Assembly: GCA_016720585.1 (NCBI GenBank)
Contig: JADKKH010000004.1
Coordinates: forward strand, 124,001-188,000
DNA: 64,000 nt
Reading direction: 5' to 3'
DNA from: Chitinophagaceae bacterium
GTDB lineage: Bacteria > Bacteroidota > Bacteroidia > Chitinophagales > Chitinophagaceae
In this document: positions 26,757 to 34,950 of the stretch, in pieces
Layout of the letters: every line of letters begins with the position of its first letter
Position numbering within the stretch: position 1 is the first letter of the stretch
Position numbers and translations under genes: made by a program
Notes under the pieces: generated by a model
Seen by the model: the letters and a program-made list of their open reading frames with translations, nothing else
Told to the model about the DNA's origin: nothing
Database searches by the model: none

Positions 26757-27680
26757 ATGACATCAAATAAAATAATTGTTATAGGCAGTGCCAATACCGA
26801 TATGGTTGTAAAAGCAAAAAAACTCCCATTGCCCGGTGAAACTTTACTGGGGGGGATCTTTTTTATGAATGCCGGTGGCAAAGGAGCTAACCAGGCAGTT
26901 GCAGCCGCCAGGTTGGGAGGCCATGTTACATTCGTTACAAAGGTGGGTAACGATATTTTTGGAAAACAGACCATCGACTGCTTAAAGAAAGAAAATATTA
27001 ATACAGATTTTGTTTTTGTTGATGATACAGAGCCATCAGGCACTGCATTAGTTATGGTAAATGAAGAAGGCGAGAATTGTATTGTAGTGGCTCCCGGGGC
27101 CAATAGAAATCTTTTACCGGCAGATATTGAAAATGTAAAGAGTATCAGCGAAGCTGAAATAATTTTAATGCAGTTGGAAATCCCAATGAGCACCATCGCG
27201 GCCGTAGTAAATAAAGCCAAGGCAAATAATCAGAAAATAATAATTAATCCTGCACCGGCACAAAAATTGGATGATGAATTGTTGAATGGATTATTTCTTA
27301 TTACACCCAATGAGTCAGAAGCTGCCTTTTTAACGGGAATAATGGTAACCGATGAGGCAAGTGCTGAAAAAGCTGCTGATGTGTTTTTAAAAAAAGGAGT
27401 GAAGCATGTCGTTATTACATTAGGTAAGCAGGGCGCCTATTTTCAAAACAGCAACCTTAAATTAATGATAGAGGCACCCGTTGTAAAGGCTTTGGATACA
27501 ACTGCAGCAGGTGATACTTTCAGTGGGGCATTATCTGTTGCGCTTACAGAAGGCATGGCGTGGGAACAAGCGATAAGCTTTGCCATTGAAGCTGCTTCCA
27601 TTTCAGTTACCCGGATGGGGGCACAGACATCTGTTCCATACAGAAATGAATTATGTGTTCATAATTTGATCACCATTTAA
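26757..27680 (+). CDS. rbsK: Ribokinase-like PfkB sugar kinase
   Basis: A 307-residue cytosolic kinase of the PfkB/ribokinase family. The N-terminal sugar site is IGSANTDMVV, then GGKGANQAVAAARLGG (about residues 42-57). The anion-hole/base motif DTTAAGDTF carries catalytic Asp253. Overall similarity is to RbsK, which makes D-ribose 5-phosphate from ribose and ATP, but in this PUL the true substrate could be another pentose or hexose. A 63-bp gap separates it from GH5, and the permease follows 11 bp later on the same strand, forming a kinase-transporter pair. Confidence 0.92.
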   Translation: MTSNKIIVIGSANTDMVVKAKKLPLPGETLLGGIFFMNAGGKGANQAVAAARLGGHVTFVTKVGNDIFGKQTIDCLKKENINTDFVFVDDTEPSGTALVMVNEEGENCIVVAPGANRNLLPADIENVKSISEAEIILMQLEIPMSTIAAVVNKAKANNQKIIINPAPAQKLDDELLNGLFLITPNESEAAFLTGIMVTDEASAEKAADVFLKKGVKHVVITLGKQGAYFQNSNLKLMIEAPVVKALDTTAAGDTFSGALSVALTEGMAWEQAISFAIEAASISVTRMGAQTSVPYRNELCVHNLITI

Positions 27681-27691
27681 AAACCAATCTT

Positions 27692-28690
27692 ATGTTTATA
27701 GTTGAAAATTACGGACTGGCAATTATGCTTTGTGTTGTAACAATGTTTTGCTGGGGTTCCTGGGCCAACACCACAAAACTTACCAGTAAAACATGGCGCT
27801 TTGAACTTTTTTACTGGGATTATGGTTTTGGTATTTTAATTACCACAGTGTTGCTGGCTTTTACTTTAGGAAGTAATGGAAGCGCAGGCAGGGGGTTTCT
27901 CGCCGATATTAATCAGGCTGATACCAGTAATATGTTTTCTGCTTTTATGGGCGGTATCATTTTTAATTTAGCTAACATTTTATTAGTAGCTGCCATTGGA
28001 ATTGCAGGAATGTCGGTTGCCTTTCCGGTAGGTATTGGTATTGCATTGGTATTAGGGGTAATTGTAAATTATATTTCCAATCCGCAGGGAAACCCGGTGT
28101 TGATATTTGGCGGCGTAGCATTAATTGCATTGGCAATCATACTTAATGCAAGGGCTTATCAGAAATTGCAGACAAACTCTGCATCAGGCGTTTCTAAAAA
28201 AGGTTTAATTCTTTCAGTAGTTAGTGGATGTTTAATGGGATTGTTTTACAAATATGTTGCTGGTTCAATGGGAACAAACTTTAGCATTCCAGAGATTGGA
28301 AAACTTACGCCTTATACAGCCCTGGTTATTTTCGCTGCAGGTATTGTTATCAGCAGTTTCGTTTTTAATACCCTACAAATGAAACGCCCTTTTAGCGGAA
28401 CACCTGTTAGGTTTAGCGATTATTTTAAAGGCTTAAAAAAGGATCATCTGATTGGAATTTTGGGTGGTGTAATATGGTGTATGGGAATGTCACTAAGTAT
28501 TATGGCTTCCGGCAAGGCAGGCCCAGCCGTTTCTTATGGCTTGGGCCAGGGAGCAACTGTGGTAGCAGCTATTTGGGGTATTTATGTCTGGAAAGAATTT
28601 GATAAAGCAACAAAAGGCACAAAATCATTATTGAATAGCATGTTGCTTTTGTATGTAGTGGGTTTAGCCATGATTATCCTTTCTAAATAA
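27692..28690 (+). CDS. GRP/DMT family sugar permease
   Basis: A 332-residue inner-membrane protein with about ten hydrophobic segments. The glycine-rich N-terminal helix (CVVTMFCWGSWANTTKL) and FPVGIGIALVLGVIVNY match the GRP/ureide-permease branch of the drug/metabolite superfamily, which includes glucose and ribose uptake proteins. Adjacent to the ribokinase-like gene, it most likely brings the sugar that this kinase phosphorylates across the inner membrane. Cation coupling and the sugar itself cannot be read from the sequence. It is the last gene of the PUL. Confidence 0.85.
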   Translation: MFIVENYGLAIMLCVVTMFCWGSWANTTKLTSKTWRFELFYWDYGFGILITTVLLAFTLGSNGSAGRGFLADINQADTSNMFSAFMGGIIFNLANILLVAAIGIAGMSVAFPVGIGIALVLGVIVNYISNPQGNPVLIFGGVALIALAIILNARAYQKLQTNSASGVSKKGLILSVVSGCLMGLFYKYVAGSMGTNFSIPEIGKLTPYTALVIFAAGIVISSFVFNTLQMKRPFSGTPVRFSDYFKGLKKDHLIGILGGVIWCMGMSLSIMASGKAGPAVSYGLGQGATVVAAIWGIYVWKEFDKATKGTKSLLNSMLLLYVVGLAMIILSK

Positions 28691-28975
28691 ACAGGGTTTC
28701 AATTGAAAGTATAAATAAATCTTTTTCTTGAATATCAAGGGACTGTTTGTATTTCAATACCCGATAAAAAAATGTGGCATTGGTGAACAATTGCTAATCC
28801 AGGATGGCATTGGCGGAGCTAAATATTGACTTTTAAAAAGTGCAGATTGTATTTCAAAAAATTGATATTCCGGACGTATCTGCAGTGAACCGGGGGAACG
28901 AAATACAAAATTTCTGGTTGTTTGTTGTAATTTGGAGGACATGTAGTTATTTTTTAAACTCTTGTCAAGCCCTCA
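28691..28975 (+). promoter_or_regulatory. Upstream region of the formate/Moco operon with repeated short motifs
   Basis: This 285-bp gap contains TTGTATTTC at 28747-28755 and 28847-28855 and its inverse GAAATACAA at 28900-28908. TGGCATTGG(T/C)G occurs at 28775-28785 and 28805-28815. GAATATCAA at 28730-28738 is mirrored by TTGATATTC at 28862-28870. These may be regulator sites or a folded leader for the operon that starts with moeA. TAATTTG near 28931 could be a -7 box, but no matching TTG lies 19-21 bases before it. Confidence 0.4.
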
Positions 28976-30163
28976 ATGAACCAGGAAATGATATCTGTAC
29001 AGGAAGCAAAACAGCTGATCCTGCAAAACAGCGCCAACACCAACATTGCGGAGGTAACACTTCAGGAAGCAAACGGATGCAGGTTGGCTGAAACTATTTA
29101 TGCTCCTTCCGATACACCTCCCTTTGATCAATCGGCAATGGATGGCTATGCTTTTTCATTCGACAGTTGGGATCGGAAATCTGCATTAATAATTTCCGGT
29201 GAAGTCCGGGCAGGAAGTATATCACCAGAAATTGCGCAATCTGGCTATGCCATCCGGATATTTACCGGAGCCCCAATGCCTCCGGGCACGGATACAGTGG
29301 TGATACAGGAAAAAATAATCGTAAAAGATAATACGATAATTGTAACAGATGAAAAGCTGGCAAAAGGCAGTAATGTAAGACTCCGGGGTTCCCAAACAAA
29401 AGAAGGAGAAGCCGCCATGCAGGCTGGACATTTGATAACAGCAGCAGGGATTTCATTTCTTACCGGCATCGGTATAAATACAGTGAAAATATTTTCAAAA
29501 CCTACGGTAAGTATAATTGTTACCGGAACTGAATTGGTGATGCCCGGAGAACAAACCGGTGAAGGAAAAATAGTTGAATCAAATTCACCCGGACTTGTCG
29601 CTGCCCTGAGGCAGATTCATATATCTCCGGCCGCGGTTATTAAGGTTGATGATGATGAAGCTGAAATAGTAAAAGCAATAAGAAATCAGTTACAGCAGGA
29701 TATTATTATTCTTACCGGTGGCATTTCCGAGGGTGATTATGATTTTGTGGCATCCGCGTTGCAAGCCTGCGGAGTAAAAAAAATATTTCACAAAGTGAAA
29801 CAAAAACCGGGCAAACCTTTTTATTTCGGCAGCATCAAAAAAACATCGGTATTTGCTTTACCCGGAAATCCCGCCGCTGTGCTCACTTGTTTTTATGAAT
29901 ACATTGTTCCGGCCATCAGTCATTATACAAAATTGGATTATTTTAAAAAATTAATGTTGCCCTTGACCGGGGACTACCAAAAACGAAAAGGCCTCACCTA
30001 TTTTCTGAAAGGAAAAACAAGGGATGACGCAGTATCGGTTTTGAATAACCAGGAAAGTTATAAGATGAATTCATTTGCGCTGGCAGATTGCCTGGTTGAA
30101 CTCGACGAAGAGAAAGAATTTTATAAAAAAGGGGATCGGGTTAGTGTTAACATGATCCTATAA
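28976..30163 (+). CDS. moeA: Molybdopterin molybdotransferase
   Basis: MoeA inserts molybdate into adenylylated molybdopterin. The 395-residue protein begins MNQEMISVQEAKQLI (a start at the fifth codon is possible). DQSAMDGYAF (about residues 47-56) and FTGAPMPPGTDTVV are signature blocks. The MoCF-binding domain shows VTGTELV (about residue 182), LTGGISEGDYDF and KPGKPFYFG. Length and domain order are normal. It heads an operon of molybdenum-cofactor and formate dehydrogenase genes; mobA starts 10 bp after it. Confidence 0.96.
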   Translation: MNQEMISVQEAKQLILQNSANTNIAEVTLQEANGCRLAETIYAPSDTPPFDQSAMDGYAFSFDSWDRKSALIISGEVRAGSISPEIAQSGYAIRIFTGAPMPPGTDTVVIQEKIIVKDNTIIVTDEKLAKGSNVRLRGSQTKEGEAAMQAGHLITAAGISFLTGIGINTVKIFSKPTVSIIVTGTELVMPGEQTGEGKIVESNSPGLVAALRQIHISPAAVIKVDDDEAEIVKAIRNQLQQDIIILTGGISEGDYDFVASALQACGVKKIFHKVKQKPGKPFYFGSIKKTSVFALPGNPAAVLTCFYEYIVPAISHYTKLDYFKKLMLPLTGDYQKRKGLTYFLKGKTRDDAVSVLNNQESYKMNSFALADCLVELDEEKEFYKKGDRVSVNMIL

Positions 30164-30173
30164 AAAACCTGAT

Positions 30174-30770
30174 TTGCCGGAACAACAACAAAATAGAATC
30201 AATGGATATATCCTGGCCGGGGGCAAAAGCGCTCGTATGGGAACCGACAAAGGATTGATGATGTTCGGGGGCAAGGCTGTCATTCAACATATTATTGAAC
30301 AGGTACAACCTGCCGTCAGTAAACTGGTGATTGTAACCGATAATACAGCTTATGAAAAATTTAGAGCGGAAATTATTCCTGATAGCATTAAGGATATTGG
30401 CCCTGCCGGAGGGATTTATTCGGCATTAACACACAGCAATACACAACAAAATTTTATTGTCAGTTGTGATATGCCCTTTGTAACAACGGCTGCTATTGAA
30501 TTTATTGTTCAACACCAGTCGTCATCACAGATACTATTGCCTGTCCATCAGGGACAAATAGAACCCCTTTTTGGACGCTATTCAAAATCCTGTTTACCTC
30601 AATGGCATGCACTTATTCAACAGGGTTTTCTTAAATTGCATGAGCTGGTTACCCGGTTTGACCTGCTGAAATTAAATATGGACAGAAACCCTTTGTTAAC
30701 AGATACTCTATTTGAAAACATTAATACTCCGGATGATTTTAAAAAGGCATTAATCAAAAGGCATTTATGA
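30174..30770 (+). CDS. mobA: Molybdenum cofactor guanylyltransferase
   Basis: MobA joins GMP from GTP to Mo-molybdopterin, giving the bis-MGD form needed by formate dehydrogenases of the DMSO-reductase family. The 198-residue protein shows ILAGGKSARMGTDKG at about residues 13-27 (GTP and Mg site), DIGPAGGIYSAL and CDMPFV. A TTG start at 30174 is chosen because no ATG precedes the nucleotide-binding motif in frame. Its stop overlaps the fhs start by four bases. Its presence agrees with the neighbouring catalytic subunit needing an MGD cofactor. Confidence 0.95.
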   Translation: MPEQQQNRINGYILAGGKSARMGTDKGLMMFGGKAVIQHIIEQVQPAVSKLVIVTDNTAYEKFRAEIIPDSIKDIGPAGGIYSALTHSNTQQNFIVSCDMPFVTTAAIEFIVQHQSSSQILLPVHQGQIEPLFGRYSKSCLPQWHALIQQGFLKLHELVTRFDLLKLNMDRNPLLTDTLFENINTPDDFKKALIKRHL

Positions 30771-32452
30771 CAAGCACAGAAACATTAACGGATCTCGAAA
30801 TTGCACAAAAAGCCAATATCAGGCATATCAAAGAAATCGGGGCTAAACTGTCCATCACACCGGATGATCTTGAATATTACGGTAAGTATAAATCCAAGTT
30901 ACCGCTCAGCCTGATCAATGAAGAAAAAGTAGCAAAGAGCCATCTTATTTTGGTTTCTGCAATTAATCCAACACCAGCGGGGGAGGGTAAGACCACCGTT
31001 TCGATCGGGCTTGCCGATGGATTGAATAAGATCGGAAAGCAGGCCATGGTTGTTTTAAGGGAACCATCCCTGGGCCCGGTTTTTGGAATGAAAGGTGGCG
31101 CTGCCGGTGGGGGCTATTCGCAGGTAATTCCCATGGTAGATATCAATCTTCATTTCACGGGTGATTTTTCGGCAATAGAAAAAGCAAATAATTTACTGGC
31201 AGCATTGATCGATAATAATATTCAGAATAAAGCCAACAACCTCAATATTGACCCCCGGACCATTGTCTGGAAAAGGGTCATGGATATGAATGACCGGGCA
31301 TTGAGGCATATAGTTATCGGAATTGGTGGCACCGGCAATGGAATACCCCGTGAAGATGGATTTAATATTACGGCCGCTTCTGAAGTGATGGCCATTCTTT
31401 GTTTATCAAAGGATTTCAATGACCTTAAAAAAAGACTGGGTAATATTTTTATCGGATACACATTTGACAAGAGACCGGTATTTGCCCGGGAATTAAAAGC
31501 AGAAGGAGCTATGGCCTTATTGCTTAAGGATGCTATCAAACCGAACCTGGTACAAACACTGGAAGGAAATCCTGCCATCATTCACGGCGGCCCTTTTGCA
31601 AATATTGCCCAGGGAACCAATTCGATCATCGCAACAAAAACAGGTATGTCACTCTGTGATTATGTGGTAACCGAAGCTGGTTTCGGGGCAGACCTGGGCG
31701 CAGAAAAATTCCTGGACATCAAATGCCCCGTCGGCGGGTTAACCCCCAAAGCATTGGTATTGGTGGCAACGATCCGGGCCCTGCGTCATCATGGCGGCGC
31801 TAAAAAAGAAGAATACAATACACCCGATCTGTCCCGGGTAACGAAGGGTTTTGAAAACCTGGAGAAGCATATTGAGAATTGTAAAAAATTCGGACTAACT
31901 CCTGTGGTAGCCATTAATAGTTTCTATTCTGATACTGATGAGGAAGTAAATTTTGTGATAGAAAAATGTGCATCCCTGGGTGTACATGCAGTAGTTTCAA
32001 AAGGTTGGGAACTGGGTAGTGGAGGAACTACCGAACTTGCCAAAGCCGTAGTGGAGATTATTGAAAGTGGGGTTAATAACTACCATCCACTCTACGACTG
32101 GAAATTAACAATTGAAGAAAAGATCACGCTTATTGCAACGGAAATATACGGAGCAACTAAAGTAACCTATTCACCCAAAGCAAAATCACAGTTAAAGGAT
32201 TTTATAAAGAATGGGTTTGATGGATTGCCGGTTTGTATGGCTAAAACGCAAAAATCATTTTCGGATGATGAAAAGCGCATAGGCCGGCCAGTGAATTTCA
32301 TCGTTACAGTACGTGAATTTGAGCTGGCAGCAGGAGCCGGATTTATTGTACCGATCCTGGGTGAAATGATGCGGATGCCCGGGTTGCCTGCTGTGCCTGC
32401 ATCTGAAGGAATGGATATTGATAATAAGGGGATCATCACCGGTTTATCTTAA
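30767..32452 (+). CDS. fhs: Formate--tetrahydrofolate ligase
   Basis: A 561-residue enzyme joining formate and tetrahydrofolate with ATP to give 10-formyl-THF (the reverse can release formate and ATP). The P-loop TPAGEGKTTVSIGLADG is at about residues 67-83, followed by REPSLGPVFGMKGGAAGGGYSQ in blocks typical of Fhs, and EAGFGADLGAEKF near residue 305. Length is standard. It sits inside the formate dehydrogenase operon, overlapping mobA by four bases and four bases before fdhD, so folate-bound and free formate are probably handled together. Confidence 0.97.
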   Translation: MTSTETLTDLEIAQKANIRHIKEIGAKLSITPDDLEYYGKYKSKLPLSLINEEKVAKSHLILVSAINPTPAGEGKTTVSIGLADGLNKIGKQAMVVLREPSLGPVFGMKGGAAGGGYSQVIPMVDINLHFTGDFSAIEKANNLLAALIDNNIQNKANNLNIDPRTIVWKRVMDMNDRALRHIVIGIGGTGNGIPREDGFNITAASEVMAILCLSKDFNDLKKRLGNIFIGYTFDKRPVFARELKAEGAMALLLKDAIKPNLVQTLEGNPAIIHGGPFANIAQGTNSIIATKTGMSLCDYVVTEAGFGADLGAEKFLDIKCPVGGLTPKALVLVATIRALRHHGGAKKEEYNTPDLSRVTKGFENLEKHIENCKKFGLTPVVAINSFYSDTDEEVNFVIEKCASLGVHAVVSKGWELGSGGTTELAKAVVEIIESGVNNYHPLYDWKLTIEEKITLIATEIYGATKVTYSPKAKSQLKDFIKNGFDGLPVCMAKTQKSFSDDEKRIGRPVNFIVTVREFELAAGAGFIVPILGEMMRMPGLPAVPASEGMDIDNKGIITGLS

Positions 32453-32456
32453 ACGA

Positions 32457-33311
32457 ATGAACATTAAAAAATATAAAGGCGTTTTCTATAATGCCGGTGA
32501 ATGCTCACCGGTTGATGATATGCTTGCGGTAGAAATTCCCCTGGCTATTGCTGTTAACGGGGTACCCTTTACCGTTACCATGCAAACTCCGGGCAACGAA
32601 AATGACCTGGTGCGGGGATTGTTGTTTTCTGAAAATATTTTTCGCAGTTTATCCGAACATCCGCTTATTACGGTTACAGGCAAAAATGAAAGTGGCTATA
32701 TCACCTCCGTTAATGTACAGATACCCCAACACCTGGTATTAAAAGATTTTGCGGGTACCCGCAATGTGATCTCGGCTTCATCCTGCGGGATCTGCGGAAA
32801 AACTTCCCTGGATGACGAGGAACCTACACGCATTATTAATACCGATATATTGTCTCCATCCGTTGTGTCAGATATGTTTGACCAGGTTAGTGTACGACAG
32901 AAGTCCTTCCAGCAATCCGGTGGAACACATGCAGCCGGTGCATTTACCCTGGATGGCCATTTGCTGACCGTACAGGAAGATATCGGCAGGCATAATGCCG
33001 TTGATAAAGTCCTTGGATTTTTAATCAATAATAATTTATTGGAAAAAGTAAAATGCCTTACCGTGAGTGGCAGGATCTCCTTCGAAATTGTGAATAAAGC
33101 GAAAGCCGCGGGTATCCCGTTTCTCGCTGCCGTTTCAGCTCCTTCCTCCCTCGCGGTTGATGAAGCAGAAAAAGCTGGCATTAGTTTATTGGCCTTTTGC
33201 AGGAATAAAAAATTAACCGTTTACACAAACACCGGTCACGTAGCAAATGATCAGGAAAAAATGGAAGCCGGCCTTGTTAATAATAAAACGCATGTCGAAA
33301 AATTTAAGTGA
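32457..33311 (+). CDS. fdhD: Formate dehydrogenase accessory sulfurtransferase
   Basis: FdhD passes sulfur from a cysteine desulfurase to the Mo-bisMGD cofactor and is required for active formate dehydrogenase. The 284-residue protein has the catalytic cysteine loop in SSCGICGK (about residues 103-110) and GGTHAAGAF and EDIGRHNAVDKVLG blocks. I start at 32457, four bases after the fhs stop, rather than at an earlier codon that overlaps fhs. Its 3' end overlaps the chosen start of the next gene by 20 bases, which suggests coupled expression with the enzyme it matures. Confidence 0.95.
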   Translation: MNIKKYKGVFYNAGECSPVDDMLAVEIPLAIAVNGVPFTVTMQTPGNENDLVRGLLFSENIFRSLSEHPLITVTGKNESGYITSVNVQIPQHLVLKDFAGTRNVISASSCGICGKTSLDDEEPTRIINTDILSPSVVSDMFDQVSVRQKSFQQSGGTHAAGAFTLDGHLLTVQEDIGRHNAVDKVLGFLINNNLLEKVKCLTVSGRISFEIVNKAKAAGIPFLAAVSAPSSLAVDEAEKAGISLLAFCRNKKLTVYTNTGHVANDQEKMEAGLVNNKTHVEKFK

Positions 33312-34944
33312 TCTCTCGGGTCGGAAGGGCATTTCGAAAAATCTTTTCGAAGAACTGGGCATTGCCGCGGAAGCAACCGGTACGCCCAGTTTGGATGCCA
33401 TGGAAAATCTCCGGGATGAATTTCTTATCGGAAAGGCAAATGTATATGGGTCAGTTTCCTTTTATGATTTTTTAAAACCCGAAAACAAAGGGAAGAAAGT
33501 GTATGTCTGCAACGGCAGCGCCTGTATGACCGCCGGAACGCAAAAAAAATTGAAAGAAAAATTAAGCAATTATTTTTCCGCTGAAGAAACCGGGGAGATG
33601 TGTTGCCTGGGGAGGTGCCACGAAAACAATGCTTTTCATGTTAACGGGAAAAATTATTCCGGCAACGACATCAATGAAATTGAAAACATAAAAAAGGGAA
33701 TCTCAACCACGCCCGATCAATACCTGGTTGGTTGCAAGGGAACTCCGGTTCTAACTGGTGAGTATGGCTCTGTAAATGATTTTTATAAGATATTCATAGA
33801 CTGTCTTGGCAAATCTCCTGAAATGCTTTTGGCCGAACTTAAAGAATCTGGTCTGCGTGGCCGGGGTGGTGCCGGATTTTCAATGGCCTTTAAACTGGAC
33901 TCCTGCAGGAATGCCATTTCCGATACAAAGTTTATCGTTTGTAATGCCGATGAAGGTGACCCCGGTGCTTATTCCGACCGGTATATCATGGAACATCGCC
34001 CGCATGCCATGCTCATGGGAATGATGATAGCCGGTTATATCACTGGTGCCACTTATGGGGTGGTGTACATACGCGGTGAATATCCTGAATCTGTGGATAT
34101 CGTAAATGATTGTGTTAAAACATTACGAAACGAAAAACTGATCGGTTCAGCTATAAACGGTTCGGATTTTTCTTTTGATTTTAAAGTGATCAAAGCACAG
34201 GGTGCCTATATCTGCGGGGAAGAAACAGCGCTTTTATCCTCAATTGAAGGACAGCGACCTGAAGTGCGGGTACGTCCACCTTATCCCACCCAACAGGGAC
34301 TATTCAACATGCCAACCGTTGTGAATAATGTGGAAACACTGGCAAACCTTCCATTTATCATGCAACAGGGTGGCAAAGCCTTTGCAGCAATCGGAACTAA
34401 GAAATCCACCGGCACAAAATTAATTTCACTCGACGGTTATTTCAAACGGCCAGGGATATACGAAGTTGATATGGGAACGCCATTGAGCGTTGTTATCCAT
34501 GAGCTTGGTGGCGGATTCCGGAAACCGGTTAAGGCCATGCATATCGGCGGGCCACTGGGTGGATTGGTACCGGTGCACAAAATAGAAAGTCTTACGGTTG
34601 ATTTCGACTCATTCGCTAAGGAAGGGTTTTTATTGGGACATGCTTCGGTGGTTTGTATTCCGGAAGAATATCCATTGATAAAATACCTGGAACATTTGTT
34701 CCGGTTTACAGCTCATGAAAGTTGTGGCAAATGTTTTCCCTGCCGGCTGGGATCCACGCGGGGATATGAAATGCTGGAAAAAGCACAGGGAGAAAATTAC
34801 AAAATTGATATCAGCCTGATGAATGATCTTTTGGAAACACTGGAAACCGGATCGCTTTGTGCCCTGGGGGGCGGACTTCCACTGCCGGTGAAAAATGCGT
34901 TACAATATTTTGAAAAAGAACTTTCGCCTTATTTTAATAAATAA
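33292..34944 (+). CDS. fdhB: NAD-linked formate dehydrogenase beta subunit (NuoE-NuoF-like fusion)
   Basis: A 550-residue diaphorase subunit that passes electrons from the alpha subunit to NAD+. The N-terminal thioredoxin-like part is NuoE/FdsG-like, with cysteines in VCNGSACMTAG and CCLGRC for a [2Fe-2S] cluster. The NuoF/FdsB-like part follows: GLRGRGGAGFS (NADH/FMN), CNADEGDPGAYSDR (FMN), GAYICGEETALL, and a C-terminal ESCGKCFPCR...C site for [4Fe-4S]. The two parts are separate proteins in many organisms. I start at MSKNLSDLSG; 15 extra codons upstream are possible. The alpha-subunit gene starts 6 bp later. Confidence 0.92.
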   Translation: MSKNLSDLSGRKGISKNLFEELGIAAEATGTPSLDAMENLRDEFLIGKANVYGSVSFYDFLKPENKGKKVYVCNGSACMTAGTQKKLKEKLSNYFSAEETGEMCCLGRCHENNAFHVNGKNYSGNDINEIENIKKGISTTPDQYLVGCKGTPVLTGEYGSVNDFYKIFIDCLGKSPEMLLAELKESGLRGRGGAGFSMAFKLDSCRNAISDTKFIVCNADEGDPGAYSDRYIMEHRPHAMLMGMMIAGYITGATYGVVYIRGEYPESVDIVNDCVKTLRNEKLIGSAINGSDFSFDFKVIKAQGAYICGEETALLSSIEGQRPEVRVRPPYPTQQGLFNMPTVVNNVETLANLPFIMQQGGKAFAAIGTKKSTGTKLISLDGYFKRPGIYEVDMGTPLSVVIHELGGGFRKPVKAMHIGGPLGGLVPVHKIESLTVDFDSFAKEGFLLGHASVVCIPEEYPLIKYLEHLFRFTAHESCGKCFPCRLGSTRGYEMLEKAQGENYKIDISLMNDLLETLETGSLCALGGGLPLPVKNALQYFEKELSPYFNK

Positions 34945-34950
34945 CAAACC

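Noticed and set aside
26711..27220. Minus-strand open frame over the kinase gene
   Set aside because: It is the antisense of a clear ribokinase-like gene and has no motif of its own.
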